In this document: positions 28,031 to 35,012 of the stretch, in pieces
How the letters are laid out: every line of letters begins with the position of its first letter
How positions within the stretch are numbered: position 1 is the first letter of the stretch
Origin: RBG-16-66-20 sp049651845
GTDB lineage: Bacteria; Pseudomonadota; Gammaproteobacteria; Burkholderiales; SG8-39
DNA: 38,687 bases
Assembly (NCBI GenBank): GCA_049651845.1
Contig: JBASCW010000013.1
Span: 1 to 38,687 of the forward strand
Reading direction: 5' to 3'
Translations under genes and position numbers: made by a program
The notes under the pieces: model-generated
The model's database searches: none
What the model was told of the DNA's origin: nothing
The model's input: the letters and a program-made list of their open reading frames with translations, nothing else

Positions 28031-29317
28031 ATGGGTACCGGCTTCTACATCATCATGGCGGCGCAGTTCTTCTCGTCGCTCGCGGACAACGCGCTGCTGG
28101 TCGCCGCGATCGCGCTGCTGATGCAGGCGGACTCGCCGCCCTGGATGACGCCGTACCTCAAGTTCTTCTTCGTGATCTCCTACGTGGTGCTCGCGCCTTT
28201 CGTCGGCGCGTTCGCCGACCGGCTGCCGAAGGGCACGGTGATGTTCCTCGCCAACACCGTGAAGATCGCCGGCTGCGCGCTGATGCTGTTCGAGGTGAAT
28301 CCGCTCGCCGCCTATGCGCTGGTCGGCCTGGGCGCGGCGGCCTACTCGCCGGCCAAGTACGGCATCCTCACCGAGTACCTGCCGCACTCCAAGCTGGTCG
28401 CCGCCAACGGCTGGATCGAGGGCCTCACGGTCGCCTCGATCATCCTCGGCGTGGTGCTGGGCGGCTTCCTGATCCGCACCGGCGTCGCCGACGTGCTGCT
28501 CGGCTTCGACCTGCCCTTCGTCGAGACCACGATCGACACGCCGCCCGACGCCGCGGTGGCGATCATCATCGTCGTCTACGCCATCGCCGCGCTGTTCAAC
28601 CTGTACATCCCGCGCACCGGCGTGGCGATGAAGCCGCTGCCGGCGCATCCCGTGGACACGCTACGCGACTTCGTGCGCTGCGTCGACAGCCTCTGGAAGG
28701 ACAAGCTCGGGCAGATCTCGCTCGCGGTGACGACGCTATTCTGGGGCGCGGGCGCGACGCTGCAGTTCATCGTCATCGACTGGTCGGCGGCCGCGCTCGG
28801 CTACAACCTGTCGGACGCTTCCATCCTGCAGGGCGTGTGCGCGCTCGGCATCGCCCTCGGCGCCGTGGCCGCCTCGATGGCCGTGCGCCTGGACCACGCC
28901 GTGCGCGTGATCCCGCTCGGCATCGCCATGGGCCTGATCGTGATCCTCATGGACGCGGTGCGCAGCGTCTGGCTCGCGGTGCCGCTGATCATCCTGATCG
29001 GCGCGCTCGCGGGCTTCTTCGTGGTGCCGATGAACGCGCTGCTGCAGCACCGCGGCCACCACCTGGTCGGCGCCGGGCGCTCGATCGCGGTACAGAACTT
29101 CAACGAGAACAGCTCGATCCTGGTGATGATCGCCCTGTACTCGCTGCTGCTCGCGCTCGGGCTGTCGATCTACTGGGTGATCGCGATGTTCGGCCTGTTC
29201 GTCGCCGGCACGATGTTCTTCGTGCAGCGCTGGCATCGCCGCAACTGCCGCGTCCACTCCGGAGAAGTCGAGAAGCTGCTCGCTTTCGCACGCGCCGAGA
29301 GCGGCCACCACCACTGA
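28031..29317 (+). CDS. lplT: Lysophospholipid transporter LplT (MFS)
   Basis: LplT flips lysophospholipids across the inner membrane for re-acylation. The 428-residue major-facilitator protein starts MGTGFYIIMAAQFFSSLADNA, close to E. coli LplT. It has the SPAKYGILTEYLPHSKLVAANGWIEG block typical of LplT and about 12 hydrophobic segments. It ends GHHH just two bases before the long palindrome. The partner acyltransferase Aas is not adjacent; a PlsB-like acyltransferase lies 6 kb away. The same frame is open from 25706, but that part is antisense to alr and radA. Confidence 0.93.
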   Translation: MGTGFYIIMAAQFFSSLADNALLVAAIALLMQADSPPWMTPYLKFFFVISYVVLAPFVGAFADRLPKGTVMFLANTVKIAGCALMLFEVNPLAAYALVGLGAAAYSPAKYGILTEYLPHSKLVAANGWIEGLTVASIILGVVLGGFLIRTGVADVLLGFDLPFVETTIDTPPDAAVAIIIVVYAIAALFNLYIPRTGVAMKPLPAHPVDTLRDFVRCVDSLWKDKLGQISLAVTTLFWGAGATLQFIVIDWSAAALGYNLSDASILQGVCALGIALGAVAASMAVRLDHAVRVIPLGIAMGLIVILMDAVRSVWLAVPLIILIGALAGFFVVPMNALLQHRGHHLVGAGRSIAVQNFNENSSILVMIALYSLLLALGLSIYWVIAMFGLFVAGTMFFVQRWHRRNCRVHSGEVEKLLAFARAESGHHH

Positions 29318-29319
29318 AA

Positions 29320-29379
29320 GAAAAAGGGGGTCAGAGCAACATTTCAGGATCCTGAAATGTTGCTCTGACCCCCTTTTTC
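29320..29379. repeat. Perfect 60-bp palindrome, REP-like / bidirectional terminator
   Basis: Two 30-base arms meet at GGATCC (29347-29352) without a mismatch. The arms contain a run of A, then GGGGGTCAGAGCAACATTTC and the inverse, so either strand gives a long hairpin ending in a T-run. It starts two bases after the lplT stop and covers the last 11 sense codons and the stop of the uracil-DNA glycosylase gene on the minus strand. The GGGGTCAGAG core resembles dispersed palindromes I recall from betaproteobacterial genomes, often discussed with REP-associated transposases. That link is from memory, not shown here. Confidence 0.9.
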
Positions 29380-30039
29380 CTGGATCGTCTTCCGCGCGAA
29401 CACCAGGTCGGCCCAGGCCTTGGCCTTGTCCGGCAGGTTCCTGAGCAGGTAGGCCGGGTGGTAGGTGACCACTAGCGGCACGCCCGCATAACGGTGCACG
29501 CGGCCGCGCAGGCTGGCGATGGTCGCGTCGGTGCCGAGCAGCGTCTGCGCAGCGAAGCGGCCCATGGCCACGATCAGCTTGGGCTGGATCAGCGCCACCT
29601 GGCGCAGCAGGTGCGGCGAGCATGTCGCCACCTCGTCGGGCTCCGGATTGCGGTTGCCCGGCGGCCGGCACTTGAGCACATTGGCGATGTAGACGTTCTC
29701 GCCGCGCGCCAGGCCTATCGAGAACAACATGTGGTCCAGCAGCCGCCCGGCCTGCCCCACGAAGGGCTCGCCGAGCCGGTCCTCCTCCGCCCCCGGCGCT
29801 TCGCCGACCAGCAGCCAGTCGGCCTGCTCGTCGCCCACGCCGAACACCGTCTGCGTGCATCCGGCGCGCAGCTTGCAATCCGTGCAGCCCGCAACTTTCG
29901 CCTTCAGTTGCGTCCAGTCCATGTCTTGAATGCTGTTGCCTTTGACTTCGCTTACCTGTTGAGCCACCGGGGGAGCGGAACGCAACCTCCAGACCGGAGA
30001 CAAGCCCATTTCCTTCAGAATTTCGTCGCGCCGGCTCAT
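29344..30039 (-). CDS. Uracil-DNA glycosylase, family 4 (Fe-S type)
   Basis: The enzyme excises uracil from DNA. The 231-residue protein has the family 4 iron-sulfur ligands Cys52 and Cys55 (CTDC), then Cys124 and Cys140, the water-activating motif GEAPGAEED, and the late motif YHPAYLLRN. The N-terminal 40 residues are a poorly conserved linker. The last 11 residues (EKGGQSNISGS) and the TGA are encoded by the 60-bp palindrome, so the original C-terminus appears to have been replaced. The ATG at 30039 overlaps the rimI stop (ATGA), placing it last in the tsaB-rimI operon. Confidence 0.93.
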   Translation of the reverse strand: MSRRDEILKEMGLSPVWRLRSAPPVAQQVSEVKGNSIQDMDWTQLKAKVAGCTDCKLRAGCTQTVFGVGDEQADWLLVGEAPGAEEDRLGEPFVGQAGRLLDHMLFSIGLARGENVYIANVLKCRPPGNRNPEPDEVATCSPHLLRQVALIQPKLIVAMGRFAAQTLLGTDATIASLRGRVHRYAGVPLVVTYHPAYLLRNLPDKAKAWADLVFARKTIQEKGGQSNISGS

Positions 30040-30497
30040 AGCGCCTGCGTGAGCACGAGCGCGTCCTCGCGGCCGGCATGCGCGGGGTAGTAGCCGGGGC
30101 GCACCGCGACCTGGCGGAAGCCGAAGCGGCGGTAGAGCGCTTTCGCGCCGTCGTTGCTCGGCCGCACTTCGAGGAAGATGTGCTGCGCGCCCCGCGTGCG
30201 CGCAAGGCGCATCGCCTCCACGAGCAGCGTGCTGCCGTGGCCGCCGCGCTGGTGGTCCGCGGCCACCGACAGGTTGAGCAGGTGCGCCTCACCCGCCGCG
30301 ATCAGCACGACGAAGTAGCCGATCAGCTCCGCGCCCGCGCGCCAGGTCCAGCACTGGTATCCGGCCTTGAGCGAATCGGCGAAGTTGCCGCGCGTCCAGG
30401 GATGCGTGTAGATCGCGTTCTCGACCGCCAGCACCTCGACGAGCTCCGCTTCGCGCATCGGCGCGAAGCATGGCTGGTCCTTGAGTACGGCGCTCAT
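30036..30497 (-). CDS. rimI: Ribosomal-protein-alanine N-acetyltransferase RimI
   Basis: RimI acetylates the N-terminal alanine of ribosomal protein S18. The 153-residue GNAT protein has YTHPWTRGNFADSLKAGYQ at the start, the acetyl-CoA loop in SVAADHQRGGHGSTLL, and EVRPSNDGAKALYRRFGF near the end. The start overlaps the tsaB stop (ATGA), and the tsaB-rimI order is common. The upstream part of the open frame (to 31178) is a tsaB shadow. Confidence 0.93.
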   Translation of the reverse strand: MSAVLKDQPCFAPMREAELVEVLAVENAIYTHPWTRGNFADSLKAGYQCWTWRAGAELIGYFVVLIAAGEAHLLNLSVAADHQRGGHGSTLLVEAMRLARTRGAQHIFLEVRPSNDGAKALYRRFGFRQVAVRPGYYPAHAGREDALVLTQAL

Positions 30498-31153
30498 GGT
30501 GCCGCCCGCTCCGCCTCGGTGAGCGCGACCTTCTCGCGCATGTAGACCGGCACGGCGAGCGCCGCGTCGAGGCCCTCGCCCGCCGCGAGGCGCGGCGCCG
30601 CGAGGCGCGCGACCGATACCGCCGAAGGGTGGATGTCGGGATTCACGCTGGCCAGTCCGAGCGACCCGTAGGCGGCAAAGCCGTTGCCGCAGCCGATCCA
30701 GCCCTCGCCCGGCGGCTTCGGCAGGTCCGCCGGCGCGGCGCAGCGCGCGGCGATCACCTCGCGCCAGCGGCCGCCGCTCTTCTCGAGCGCGGAATAATAC
30801 ACTTCGTGCATGCGCGCATCGAGGCAGGCGACGACGCGCGGCGCGCCGGATTCCTCGGCGAGCGCCTCGAGCGTGGAGATGCCTATCGCGGGCACGCCGC
30901 GCGCGAACGCTATACCCTGCGCGACCCCGCAGGCGATCCTCAGGCCCGTGAACGAGCCGGGCCCGGCGCCGAACGCCACGGCATCGAGATGCGAGGCTGC
31001 GATGTTTTTCATTCCGAAAAGCTTTTCGAGCATGGGCAGCACCCGTTCCGACTGCCGGTTGCCGGCCGGCTCCTCGATGCCGGTGATCTCCCCGTCGAGC
31101 CAGAGCGCGACCGAGCACCACTCGGTGGAGGTCTCGAAAGCGGCGAACTTCAT
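30494..31153 (-). CDS. tsaB: tRNA threonylcarbamoyladenosine biosynthesis protein TsaB
   Basis: TsaB is the scaffold partner of TsaD in making the t6A modification of ANN-decoding tRNAs. The 219-residue ASKHA-fold protein starts MKFAAFETSTEWCSVAL and has the hallmark GAGPGSFTGLRIACGVAQGIA. It lacks the metal-binding histidines of TsaD, as expected for TsaB. ATG 31153 faces the dehydrogenase start at 31181 with 27 bases between them. A TAGAAT 5 bases before the ATG suggests a leaderless mRNA. Confidence 0.94.
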   Translation of the reverse strand: MKFAAFETSTEWCSVALWLDGEITGIEEPAGNRQSERVLPMLEKLFGMKNIAASHLDAVAFGAGPGSFTGLRIACGVAQGIAFARGVPAIGISTLEALAEESGAPRVVACLDARMHEVYYSALEKSGGRWREVIAARCAAPADLPKPPGEGWIGCGNGFAAYGSLGLASVNPDIHPSAVSVARLAAPRLAAGEGLDAALAVPVYMREKVALTEAERAAP

Positions 31154-31158
31154 GAGGC

Positions 31159-31164
31159 ATTCTA
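31159..31164 (-). promoter_or_regulatory. Candidate -10 (TAGAAT) for tsaB-rimI-udg
   Basis: TAGAAT on the minus strand ends 5 bases before the tsaB ATG. It is 2 bases away from the divergent -10 at 31167-31172. Confidence 0.45.
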
Positions 31165-31166
31165 GC

Positions 31167-31172
31167 TATACT
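31167..31172 (+). promoter_or_regulatory. Candidate -10 (TATACT) for the dehydrogenase at 31181
   Basis: TATACT is followed by CGCCACCT and the ATG at 31181. The predicted start site leaves at most 1-3 untranslated bases and no ribosome-binding site. Confidence 0.5.
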
Positions 31173-31180
31173 CGCCACCT

Positions 31181-32260
31181 ATGAAATCACACAAGATCGC
31201 AGTCATCGCAGGGGACGGCATCGGCCGGGAGGTGATGCCCGAGGGCGTGCGCGTCATGGAGGCCGCCGGCGCAAGGCACGGCATTTCCTTCCAGTGGCAG
31301 GAGTTCGACTGGAGCTGCGACTGGTACAAGCAGCACGGCAAGATGTGCCCGGACGACGCGCCGCAGATCCTGCGCCAGTTCGACGCCATCTACTTCGGCG
31401 CCGTCGGCAACCCGGCGATCGTCGCCGACCACATCTCGGCCTGGGGGCTGCTGATCAACTTCCGGCGCTGGTTCGACCTCTACGTGAACCTGCGGCCGGT
31501 GCGCCTGTTCGAGGGCCTGCCCTGCCCGCTCGCGGGCCGCAAGCCCGGCGACATCGACTACACCGTGATCCGCGAAAACACCGAAGGTGAATACGGTGGC
31601 ATCGGTGGCAGGGCTTTTGAGAACTCTGAAAATGAAATCGTCATGCAGCAGGCCGTTTTTTCGCGCCGGGGCGTCGACCGCATCATGAAGTACGCCTTCG
31701 AGCTCGCCAAGACGCGCAAGAAGCACGTCACGTCCTGCACCAAGTCGAACGGCATTTCGATCACCATGCCCTACTGGGACGAGCGCTTCGCCGAGATGAA
31801 GACGCGTTACCCCGGGATCCGCACCGACCAGTACCACGTCGACGGGCTGTCGATCCAGATGGTGCTCAATCCCGACCGCTTCGACGTAATCGTCGCCTCG
31901 AACCTGTTCGGCGACATCCTCTCGGACCTCGGCCCCGCGACCGCCGGCACCATCGGCATCGCGCCCTCGGGCAACATCAACCCGGAGCGCACCGCGCCTT
32001 CGATTTTCGAGCCGGTGCACGGCTCGGCGCCCGACATCGCCGGCCGGAAGATCGCCAACCCGATCGGCCAGATCTGGTCCGGCGCGCTGATGCTCGAGCA
32101 CCTCGGCCACCCCGAGGCGGCGGCCGACGTGGTGCGCGCGATCGAGCGCGTGATCGTCGAAGGCCCGCACACGCCCGACATGAAGGGCAAGGCCTCGACG
32201 CCCGACGTGGGTGCCGCCGTCGCCGAGGCCTTGCGCGCGGCCGCGCGCAAGGCCGCCTAG
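31181..32260 (+). CDS. Tartrate/D-malate-type beta-decarboxylating dehydrogenase (TtuC/DmlA-like)
   Basis: This 359-residue protein belongs to the isopropylmalate/isocitrate/tartrate dehydrogenase family, NAD-dependent enzymes that oxidise and often decarboxylate 2-hydroxy acids. It starts KIAVIAGDGIGREVMPEG. It contains the tartrate-dehydrogenase-like VNLRPVRLFEG, the substrate/metal segment IRENTEGEYGG, the Lys in SCTKSNGIS, and the metal-binding ASNLFGDILSDLGP. The NAD loop follows with EPVHGSAPDIAGRKIANPIG. Relatives act on tartrate, D-malate or isopropylmalate; the FDWSCDWYKQHGKMCP segment favours the TtuC/DmlA subgroup. Codons at about 31570-31665 shift to A/T-ending although they encode the conserved core. 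Confidence 0.85.
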   Translation: MKSHKIAVIAGDGIGREVMPEGVRVMEAAGARHGISFQWQEFDWSCDWYKQHGKMCPDDAPQILRQFDAIYFGAVGNPAIVADHISAWGLLINFRRWFDLYVNLRPVRLFEGLPCPLAGRKPGDIDYTVIRENTEGEYGGIGGRAFENSENEIVMQQAVFSRRGVDRIMKYAFELAKTRKKHVTSCTKSNGISITMPYWDERFAEMKTRYPGIRTDQYHVDGLSIQMVLNPDRFDVIVASNLFGDILSDLGPATAGTIGIAPSGNINPERTAPSIFEPVHGSAPDIAGRKIANPIGQIWSGALMLEHLGHPEAAADVVRAIERVIVEGPHTPDMKGKASTPDVGAAVAEALRAAARKAA

Positions 32261-32266
32261 CCGCAG

Positions 32267-33373
32267 CTACTCCGAGGCAGCAAGCCGGATCTTCAGCTCG
32301 ACCGTCTTGCCGGCGCGCAGCAGCGCAACGGCGACCGTCTCGCCCGGCTGGCGCGCCTCGAGCGCTTCGAGCAGGTCGTCGAGCGAGGCCACCGGCCGGC
32401 CGGCCACCGCCGTGATGATGTCGCCCGCGACGATCTCGCCGCGGCGGTCGCGCCGGAAAGGCTGGATGCCCGCCGCGGCGGCCGGGCTGCCGGGCACGAC
32501 GGCCAGCACCGCCACGCCTTTCGGCAGGCGCAGCGAGGCGTGGAACTGCTCCGAGCCGGTCTGGATACCGAGCGCAGGACGCGTGAATTTGCCGTCGCGG
32601 ATCAGGCGCGGCACGACGCGGTTCACCTCGTCCACCGGGATCGCGAAGCCGATGCCCGCCGACGCCCCGGACGGGCTGAAGATCGCGGTGTTGACGCCGA
32701 TCAGGCGTCCGGCCGAGTCGAGCAGCGGGCCGCCCGAGTTGCCCGGGTTGATCGCGGCGTCGGTCTGGATGACGCCGCGGATCTTGCGCTCGTTGGCGGA
32801 CTCGATCTCGCGGTTGAGCGCGCTGACGATGCCGGTGGTCAGCGTCTGATCCAGGCCGAACGGGTTGCCGACGGCGTAGACCTTCTGCCCGACCTGCAGG
32901 TCGCGGCTGCTGCCGATCGCCACGGGCTTGAGCTTGTCGCGCGGCGCACCGATGCGCAGCACCGCGAGGTCGCGGTCTGAAAACGCACCCACCAGTTCGG
33001 CCTGCCACTGCGACTGGTCGGCGAGCGTCACGCGCGCGCCGCTCGCGCCCTGGATGACGTGGAAATTGGTCACGACATGGCCGCGCTCGTCCCAGATGAA
33101 GCCGCTGCCGGTGCCGCGCGGCACCTGCATCACGTCCATCGAGAACAGGTCGCGGCTCGTCTCGGTGGTGGTGATGTGAACCGTAGAAGCCGACACCGCG
33201 CGGAACACCGCGACGTTGCGCTGCTCGTCCTCGGCGAGCGGGCCGCGCGGCGAAACCGCGCGCGGCTCCGCGGCCGCGCGCGCCTTCGCCGGCGCCTGCG
33301 CGAGCGCAACCGCTGGCCAGGCGAGCGCACAGAGCGCAAGCGAAAGAGCGATCCTGCGATATCCTTGCATCAT
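32267..33373 (-). CDS. HtrA/DegP-family periplasmic serine protease with one PDZ domain
   Basis: This protein of about 367 residues probably acts in periplasmic quality control. It has a signal peptide (RRIALSLALCALAWPAVALAQA), then a trypsin-like domain with the catalytic His in VTNFHVIQ, Asp in DRDLAVLRI and Ser in INPGNSGGPLL. One PDZ domain follows (about 265-365) with GVAVLAVVPGSPAAAAGIQ and GDIITAVAGRPV. With one PDZ it resembles DegS or the small HtrA forms, but lacks a retained anchor if the AQA site is cut. Two adjacent ATGs (33373, 33370) are possible; the start overlaps the start of the divergent gene at 33372. Six bases separate its stop from the upstream dehydrogenase. Confidence 0.9.
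   Translation of the reverse strand: MMQGYRRIALSLALCALAWPAVALAQAPAKARAAAEPRAVSPRGPLAEDEQRNVAVFRAVSASTVHITTTETSRDLFSMDVMQVPRGTGSGFIWDERGHVVTNFHVIQGASGARVTLADQSQWQAELVGAFSDRDLAVLRIGAPRDKLKPVAIGSSRDLQVGQKVYAVGNPFGLDQTLTTGIVSALNREIESANERKIRGVIQTDAAINPGNSGGPLLDSAGRLIGVNTAIFSPSGASAGIGFAIPVDEVNRVVPRLIRDGKFTRPALGIQTGSEQFHASLRLPKGVAVLAVVPGSPAAAAGIQPFRRDRRGEIVAGDIITAVAGRPVASLDDLLEALEARQPGETVAVALLRAGKTVELKIRLAASE
33360..33365 (+). promoter_or_regulatory. Candidate -10 (TATCCT) for the second dehydrogenase
   Basis: TATCCT lies 6 bases before ATG 33372. It sits inside the first codons of the divergent htrA-like gene, and no ribosome-binding site is present. Confidence 0.4.
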
Positions 33374-34421
33374 GAGATCCTACCGGATCGCATCGATTCC
33401 CGGCGACGGCATCGGCATCGAGGTCATCGCCGCTGGCATCGAAGTCCTCCATGTCCTCGCTGAGAAGGAAGGCTTCAAGCTCGAATTCGAGCATTTCGAC
33501 TGGAGCTCGAAGCGTTTCCTGGAGAAAGGCGCCTATATCCCCGAGGGCGGACTGGAGAAGCTGAAGACCTTCGACGCCATCTTCTTCGGCGCGGTCGGCG
33601 CGCCCGAAGTGCCGGACCACGTCTCGCTGTGGGGCCTGCGGCTGCCGATCTGCCAGGGCTTCGACCAGTACGCCAACGTACGGCCTTCAAGGGTCCTGCC
33701 CGGCATCAAATCGAAGCTGGACGGCGGGGAGAAGATCGACTGGGTGATCATCCGCGAGAACTCCGAAGGCGAGTACTCGGGCTCGGGCGGGCGCGTGCAC
33801 CGGGGATTGCCGGAGGAGATCGCCACGGAAACCTCCGTGTTCACGCGCACCTGCGTTGAACGAATCCACCGATTTGCGTTCGAACTCGCTCGCGAACGTC
33901 CCCGCCGACTTCTGACTCTGGTCACCAAATCGAATGCCCAAAGGCACGGCATGGTACTGTGGGACGAGATTTTCTACGAGGTCGCGAAGAGGTATCCCGA
34001 CGTGAACACCGACCGCATGCTGGTCGATGCCGTGACGACGCGCATGGTGCTCAAGCCCGAGTCGCTCGACACCATCGTCGCGTCCAACCTTCATGCGGAC
34101 ATCCTGTCGGATCTGGCCGCCGCGCTGTCGGGCTCGCTCGGCATCGCGCCGACGGCGAACCTCAACCCGGAGCGCCGGTTCCCGTCCATGTTCGAGCCGA
34201 TCCACGGCTCGGCTTTCGACATCACCGGCAAGGGCGTCGCCAATCCGATCGCCACCTTCTGGACGGCCGCCATGATGCTCGAGCACCTGGGCGAGCCGAA
34301 AGCCGCTGCGCGCCTCATGAGGGCGATCGAGCGCACCACCGAGGAGCAAGTCTTCACGCCCGACCTGGGCGGCGTGCACGACACGCGCGCGGTCGCCAAC
34401 GCGGTGAAGCGCGCGCTCTAG
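33372..34421 (+). CDS. Second isocitrate/isopropylmalate/tartrate-type dehydrogenase
   Basis: This 349-residue protein is a divergent paralogue of the one at 31181. It starts YRIASIPGDGIGIEVIAAG and has IRENSEGEYSGSGG, LVTKSNAQRHGMVLWDE, ASNLHADILSDLAAALSG and EPIHGSAFDITGKGVANP. Compared with its neighbour, the SNLFGD motif reads SNLHAD and the arginine-rich segment reads ANVRPSRVLPG. It may therefore act on a different 2-hydroxy acid. Its ATG overlaps that of the htrA-like gene on the other strand. Codons at about 33850-33955 are A/T-ending, in contrast to the rest of the gene. Confidence 0.85.
   Translation: MRSYRIASIPGDGIGIEVIAAGIEVLHVLAEKEGFKLEFEHFDWSSKRFLEKGAYIPEGGLEKLKTFDAIFFGAVGAPEVPDHVSLWGLRLPICQGFDQYANVRPSRVLPGIKSKLDGGEKIDWVIIRENSEGEYSGSGGRVHRGLPEEIATETSVFTRTCVERIHRFAFELARERPRRLLTLVTKSNAQRHGMVLWDEIFYEVAKRYPDVNTDRMLVDAVTTRMVLKPESLDTIVASNLHADILSDLAAALSGSLGIAPTANLNPERRFPSMFEPIHGSAFDITGKGVANPIATFWTAAMMLEHLGEPKAAARLMRAIERTTEEQVFTPDLGGVHDTRAVANAVKRAL
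33377..33382 (-). promoter_or_regulatory. Candidate -10 (TAGGAT) for the htrA-like gene
   Basis: TAGGAT on the minus strand is 3 bases before ATG 33373 and 6 bases before ATG 33370. The AGGA within it could alternatively act as a Shine-Dalgarno for the inner ATG, so its role is ambiguous. Confidence 0.3.
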
Positions 34422-34541
34422 TTTTGCCGCACTCCGACAACCCGCGCAATCGCCTGATCGGCATCGGGCTGGTTTCGGCTACTTTCTCTTGCTTTGCAGT
34501 GCTGGACGACGCGCCGCGGGGGCGGAGCCCGGGGCCAGGCC
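34422..34541. other. Intergenic region between convergent genes
   Basis: These 120 bases lie between the second dehydrogenase and the convergent secreted-protein gene. A G/C-rich stretch at 34510-34535 can form short stems, but no clean hairpin with a T-run is seen. No gene is supported here. Confidence 0.5.
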
Positions 34542-34964
34542 CTAGCTGCAGTCCTTCGGCGGCGGGATTTCCGTGAGCAGCTTGCTCACTCTCGGCAGGT
34601 CGACCGGCCCGAGCGCCAGGCTGTAGACCGGCACGCCCTTCGGCCCCACGCGCTCGACGATGTGCTCGGGCCGGATGCGGAAGGTTGCCAGGGTCTTCTT
34701 GCCGCTGATCACGATCAGGGTCGCGTAGCACTCGAGCTTCGTGTCGCCGCCGCGCCAGGCCTTGCCGCGCAGCGCGTTCAGCTCGCTGACGATGGGGCCC
34801 GCCTTCTCGCGGCCCTCGAGCAGCACCGAGGGCGAGCCGTAGTTGCCGACGCGGATCGCCGACACCTCGCGCAGCGCCGGGCGCCCGTCCTGGGCGACGG
34901 CGCCGCCTGCCAGCGCAAGCAGGACGAGTTCCGCAATCGGAAGAAAGGACCTGCGGATCGCCAT
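34542..34964 (-). CDS. Small secreted protein of unknown function
   Basis: I do not recognise this 140-residue protein. A signal peptide is visible: MAIRRSFLP, hydrophobic AELVLLALAGGAVA, cleavage likely after AVA. The mature part contains REVSAIRVGNYGSPSVLLEGREKAGPIVSELNALRGKAW. Two cysteines (in LECYAT and the C-terminal KDCS) could form a disulfide. The pattern suggests a small beta-rich periplasmic protein. It is divergent from the acyltransferase gene, and TATACT lies 8 bases before its ATG. Confidence 0.75.
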   Translation of the reverse strand: MAIRRSFLPIAELVLLALAGGAVAQDGRPALREVSAIRVGNYGSPSVLLEGREKAGPIVSELNALRGKAWRGGDTKLECYATLIVISGKKTLATFRIRPEHIVERVGPKGVPVYSLALGPVDLPRVSKLLTEIPPPKDCS

Positions 34965-34972
34965 GGACGCAC

Positions 34973-34978
34973 AGTATA
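34973..34978 (-). promoter_or_regulatory. Candidate -10 (TATACT) for the secreted protein at 34964
   Basis: TATACT on the minus strand is followed by 8 bases and the ATG at 34964, with no Shine-Dalgarno. It overlaps a plus-strand TAGACT that may serve the acyltransferase. Confidence 0.45.
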
Positions 34979-34982
34979 GACT
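34977..34982 (+). promoter_or_regulatory. Candidate -10 (TAGACT) for the PlsB-like acyltransferase
   Basis: TAGACT lies 30 bases before the TTG start at 35013. The predicted leader would include the strong GGGGAGGGAGG ribosome-binding site, so this would be a leadered transcript. Confidence 0.3.
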
Positions 34983-35012
34983 TGGCGCCGACGATTTCGG
35001 GGAGGGAGGCCC

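Noticed and set aside
34505..34541. G/C-rich stretch considered as an intrinsic terminator
   Set aside because: Only short imperfect stems form, and no T-run follows on either strand.
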